DNA of 6,240 nt from positions 1 through 6,240 of the forward strand of contig ONUQ01000012.1 of the NCBI GenBank assembly GCA_900321055.1, in the 5' to 3' direction. The position numbers and the translations under genes were made by a program. Shown here in pieces: positions 4,516 through 6,240 of the stretch. The notes beneath the pieces are model-generated. The model made no database searches. It saw nothing but the letters and a program-made list of their open reading frames with translations, and had not been told where the DNA came from. Source of the DNA: an uncultured Elusimicrobia bacterium (GTDB lineage: Bacteria > Elusimicrobiota > Endomicrobiia > Endomicrobiales > Endomicrobiaceae). Within the stretch, counting starts at the first letter, position 1. Each line of letters begins with the position of its first letter.

Positions 4516-6240
4516 CTATTTTTCTACCGTCTTTGGTAATGTAATTATAAAGCTTGTTCCTTTACCGTATTCAGACTCAAAATTAATATTTCCGTTATGA
4601 GATTCAACTATCATTCTTTTAGCTATATAAGCTCCGATACCGGAACCGGAACCGGAATTTGATAAAGAATTTGTTTTTGTTGTAAAAAAAGCAGAAAACA
4701 GTTTTATTTTATCTTTCTGTTTTATTCCGATACCGTTATCTTCTATAACTATTTGGCATTTATCGGAAAAATTCTGAAACGAAATTTTTATTTCCGGTAT
4801 ATAATTTTTTAATTTTATAGCATCATTTTTTAAATATTCTTTTTTTGCAACGGTTGCCTCTATGGCATTATCTATAAGATTAAACAGTACCTCTTGTATT
4901 TGAAGTTTTATTGCATAAATGCTATCAGCATTAGGAATATTTAAAGATAATAAAAATCTATATTTTTGATGTTTTAGTTTTACGAGCTGTTCAACTTGTT
5001 GTATTAGCTGTTTTAAAGAAAATGTTTCAAATTGGAAGCTGTTTTCTTTTGATTTTGCAAATCCTAAGATATTTTGTAAAAGTTGCAATGTTTGTTCAAC
5101 ATTATCGCTGATAGCTTGAACAAATTTCGCACAGTTAGAATCAACAAACCGTGAAAATTCTTCTTTTGAAGAAAATTTATCAAAAGTTTGTTTTAACAAA
5201 TCAAGTTCCAATTTCATGCTTGTTCCAATCAATGAAAAATTATTTAATCTGTTTTTTATTTGATGTGCTAAACCGTCTGTCATACCGCCAATAGATGCAA
5301 GTTTTTCTGCTTTTACTAATGTTTCCCGTTGCTGAAAATTCTTTTTTACAAACCAAATATTTTGTATTGATACTGCCGTTTGATTAGCTATGGTATCAAA
5401 AATTTCCAAATCTTTTTTTGAATATATGGTATTATCCTGCTTCTTTCCGATAAAAATAAATCCGATTAATTTTTCTTTTAGGTTAATAGGAATAACTACC
5501 GTTATCTCATCGGATATATACTCAAAAATTTGCTTAGCCTTTTCATCCAATACGAAAGATTTTATGTTAGGCATAATGAATCTTACTACATCATTATTAA
5601 CATCAAGTTTAAGAGAGTTTATCATTTCGTCTTCGGTAGAATCTAAACAATTGAATTTCATTTTATCTGTATCATATATAAAAACAGATATAAAATTTAT
5701 TTTTATCATCTCTTTTATTAAACCGGTAACTATGTGACAAACTTCATGCAGTTCAAACTGATTGACAATTCCTTTTGATGTTTTAGATAAAAGTTGCTGA
5801 TATGTAGTTTGTTTTGCATCCAATATTTGTTCCACCTGTATTTGCATATAAGTTGCAATTAAATTTATAATTACAAATATAACAAATAATATAATAAAAG
5901 CTAAATACCAATCTTTATATAAAAATATAATATGTAACGGAATTCCTAACCCGATAAGATATGTAATAACCAAAATAGTAATTTTAAGAAATTCCACTCT
6001 TTGTATATTTAAATATCCATGCTTATATATTGAATAACATATAATAATTGCACATAATATGGTAAATATATTATTCGGAATTATTTCTATATTATTGTAG
6101 ACAACCGCAAAATGTATCACCAGTGCAACAAATGCGGAACAAAAAGCAGGTATTAAAAATTTTAAATGCTCTTTTCTTTTTCCGGACGGAGTTTTCAGAT
6201 ATTCTTTTATAAGTAATATCATAGAATATATATAAGTCAA
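4516..6240 (-). CDS. Membrane GAF-domain sensor histidine kinase, N-terminus beyond the window
   Basis: This is a two-component sensor: it should autophosphorylate a histidine and pass the phosphate to an unseen response regulator. The frame is open to the right edge (first codon there is TTG), so the true start lies outside; 574 residues are visible. Four membrane helices (about 28-48, 57-75, 84-107, 111-131) are preceded by a basic segment (KTPSGKRKEHLKF), which resembles the end of the seven-helix histidine kinase sensor region (HisKA_7TM). A GAF-like domain spans about 155-295. The dimerisation/phosphoacceptor helix has GGMTDGLAHQIKNRLNNF at 318-335 with H326. The ATPase domain has the N box EVLFNLIDNAIEA (450-462), G1 EDNGIGI (500-506), the F-box FFTTK (518-522), G2 SGSGIGAYIA (531-540) and a closing GKGTSFIITLP (559-569). 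The usual NPL after the phosphoacceptor is NRL here. No response regulator is adjacent on the visible side, and the signal is unknown. Confidence 0.93.
   Translation of the reverse strand: MTYIYSMILLIKEYLKTPSGKRKEHLKFLIPAFCSAFVALVIHFAVVYNNIEIIPNNIFTILCAIIICYSIYKHGYLNIQRVEFLKITILVITYLIGLGIPLHIIFLYKDWYLAFIILFVIFVIINLIATYMQIQVEQILDAKQTTYQQLLSKTSKGIVNQFELHEVCHIVTGLIKEMIKINFISVFIYDTDKMKFNCLDSTEDEMINSLKLDVNNDVVRFIMPNIKSFVLDEKAKQIFEYISDEITVVIPINLKEKLIGFIFIGKKQDNTIYSKKDLEIFDTIANQTAVSIQNIWFVKKNFQQRETLVKAEKLASIGGMTDGLAHQIKNRLNNFSLIGTSMKLELDLLKQTFDKFSSKEEFSRFVDSNCAKFVQAISDNVEQTLQLLQNILGFAKSKENSFQFETFSLKQLIQQVEQLVKLKHQKYRFLLSLNIPNADSIYAIKLQIQEVLFNLIDNAIEATVAKKEYLKNDAIKLKNYIPEIKISFQNFSDKCQIVIEDNGIGIKQKDKIKLFSAFFTTKTNSLSNSGSGSGIGAYIAKRMIVESHNGNINFESEYGKGTSFIITLPKTVEK

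Overview
The window is low-GC bacterial DNA; hand counts give about 15% GC in the emptiest spacer and about 30-40% in coding stretches. All five recognisable genes lie on the minus strand. The code is standard: TGG encodes Trp, no TGA is read through, and the stops are TAA or TAG. Family content (Tex, HisH/HisF, a DUF5679-type zinc-ribbon miniprotein, a membrane GAF histidine kinase) would suit a low-GC, probably uncultured, bacterium. I cannot place the phylum from sequence alone. Elusimicrobiota/Endomicrobia or Gastranaerophilales-like lineages are guesses only.

Layout, in the direction of minus-strand transcription (high to low coordinate). At 6240-4516 is a histidine kinase whose N-terminus runs off the window. 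An 80-nt gap follows, holding a sigma70-like promoter inside a 9-bp inverted repeat. At 4435-4289 is a 48-residue four-cysteine protein that matches the DUF5679 pattern. An 81-nt gap with a -10 box leads to tex (4207-2057), a nucleic-acid-binding transcription accessory factor. A spacer of about 440 nt follows (2056-1616). Its tex-proximal third has coding-like GC and stays open in the tex frame for 47 codons beyond the TAG stop. Its middle holds a large imperfect inverted repeat, and its hisH-proximal part is very AT-rich with two tandem promoter candidates. Then come hisH (1615-959) and hisF (972-223), overlapping by 14 nt. At 1-222 is a non-coding stretch with a hairpin terminator that best fits plus-strand transcription, so a plus-strand gene probably ends at or just before the left edge.

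HisH and HisF together form imidazole glycerol phosphate synthase: HisH releases ammonia from glutamine and HisF uses it to close the imidazole ring. This branch point supplies histidine and returns AICAR to purine synthesis. The pair stands alone here, with no other his gene visible. Tex, the zinc-ribbon protein and the kinase look like ordinary housekeeping or regulatory genes with no evident shared pathway. I see no CRISPR array, transposase, phage gene, tRNA, rRNA or defence system. The best leads are non-coding: the inverted repeat and the tex-frame extension between tex and hisH, and the dyad over the miniprotein promoter.
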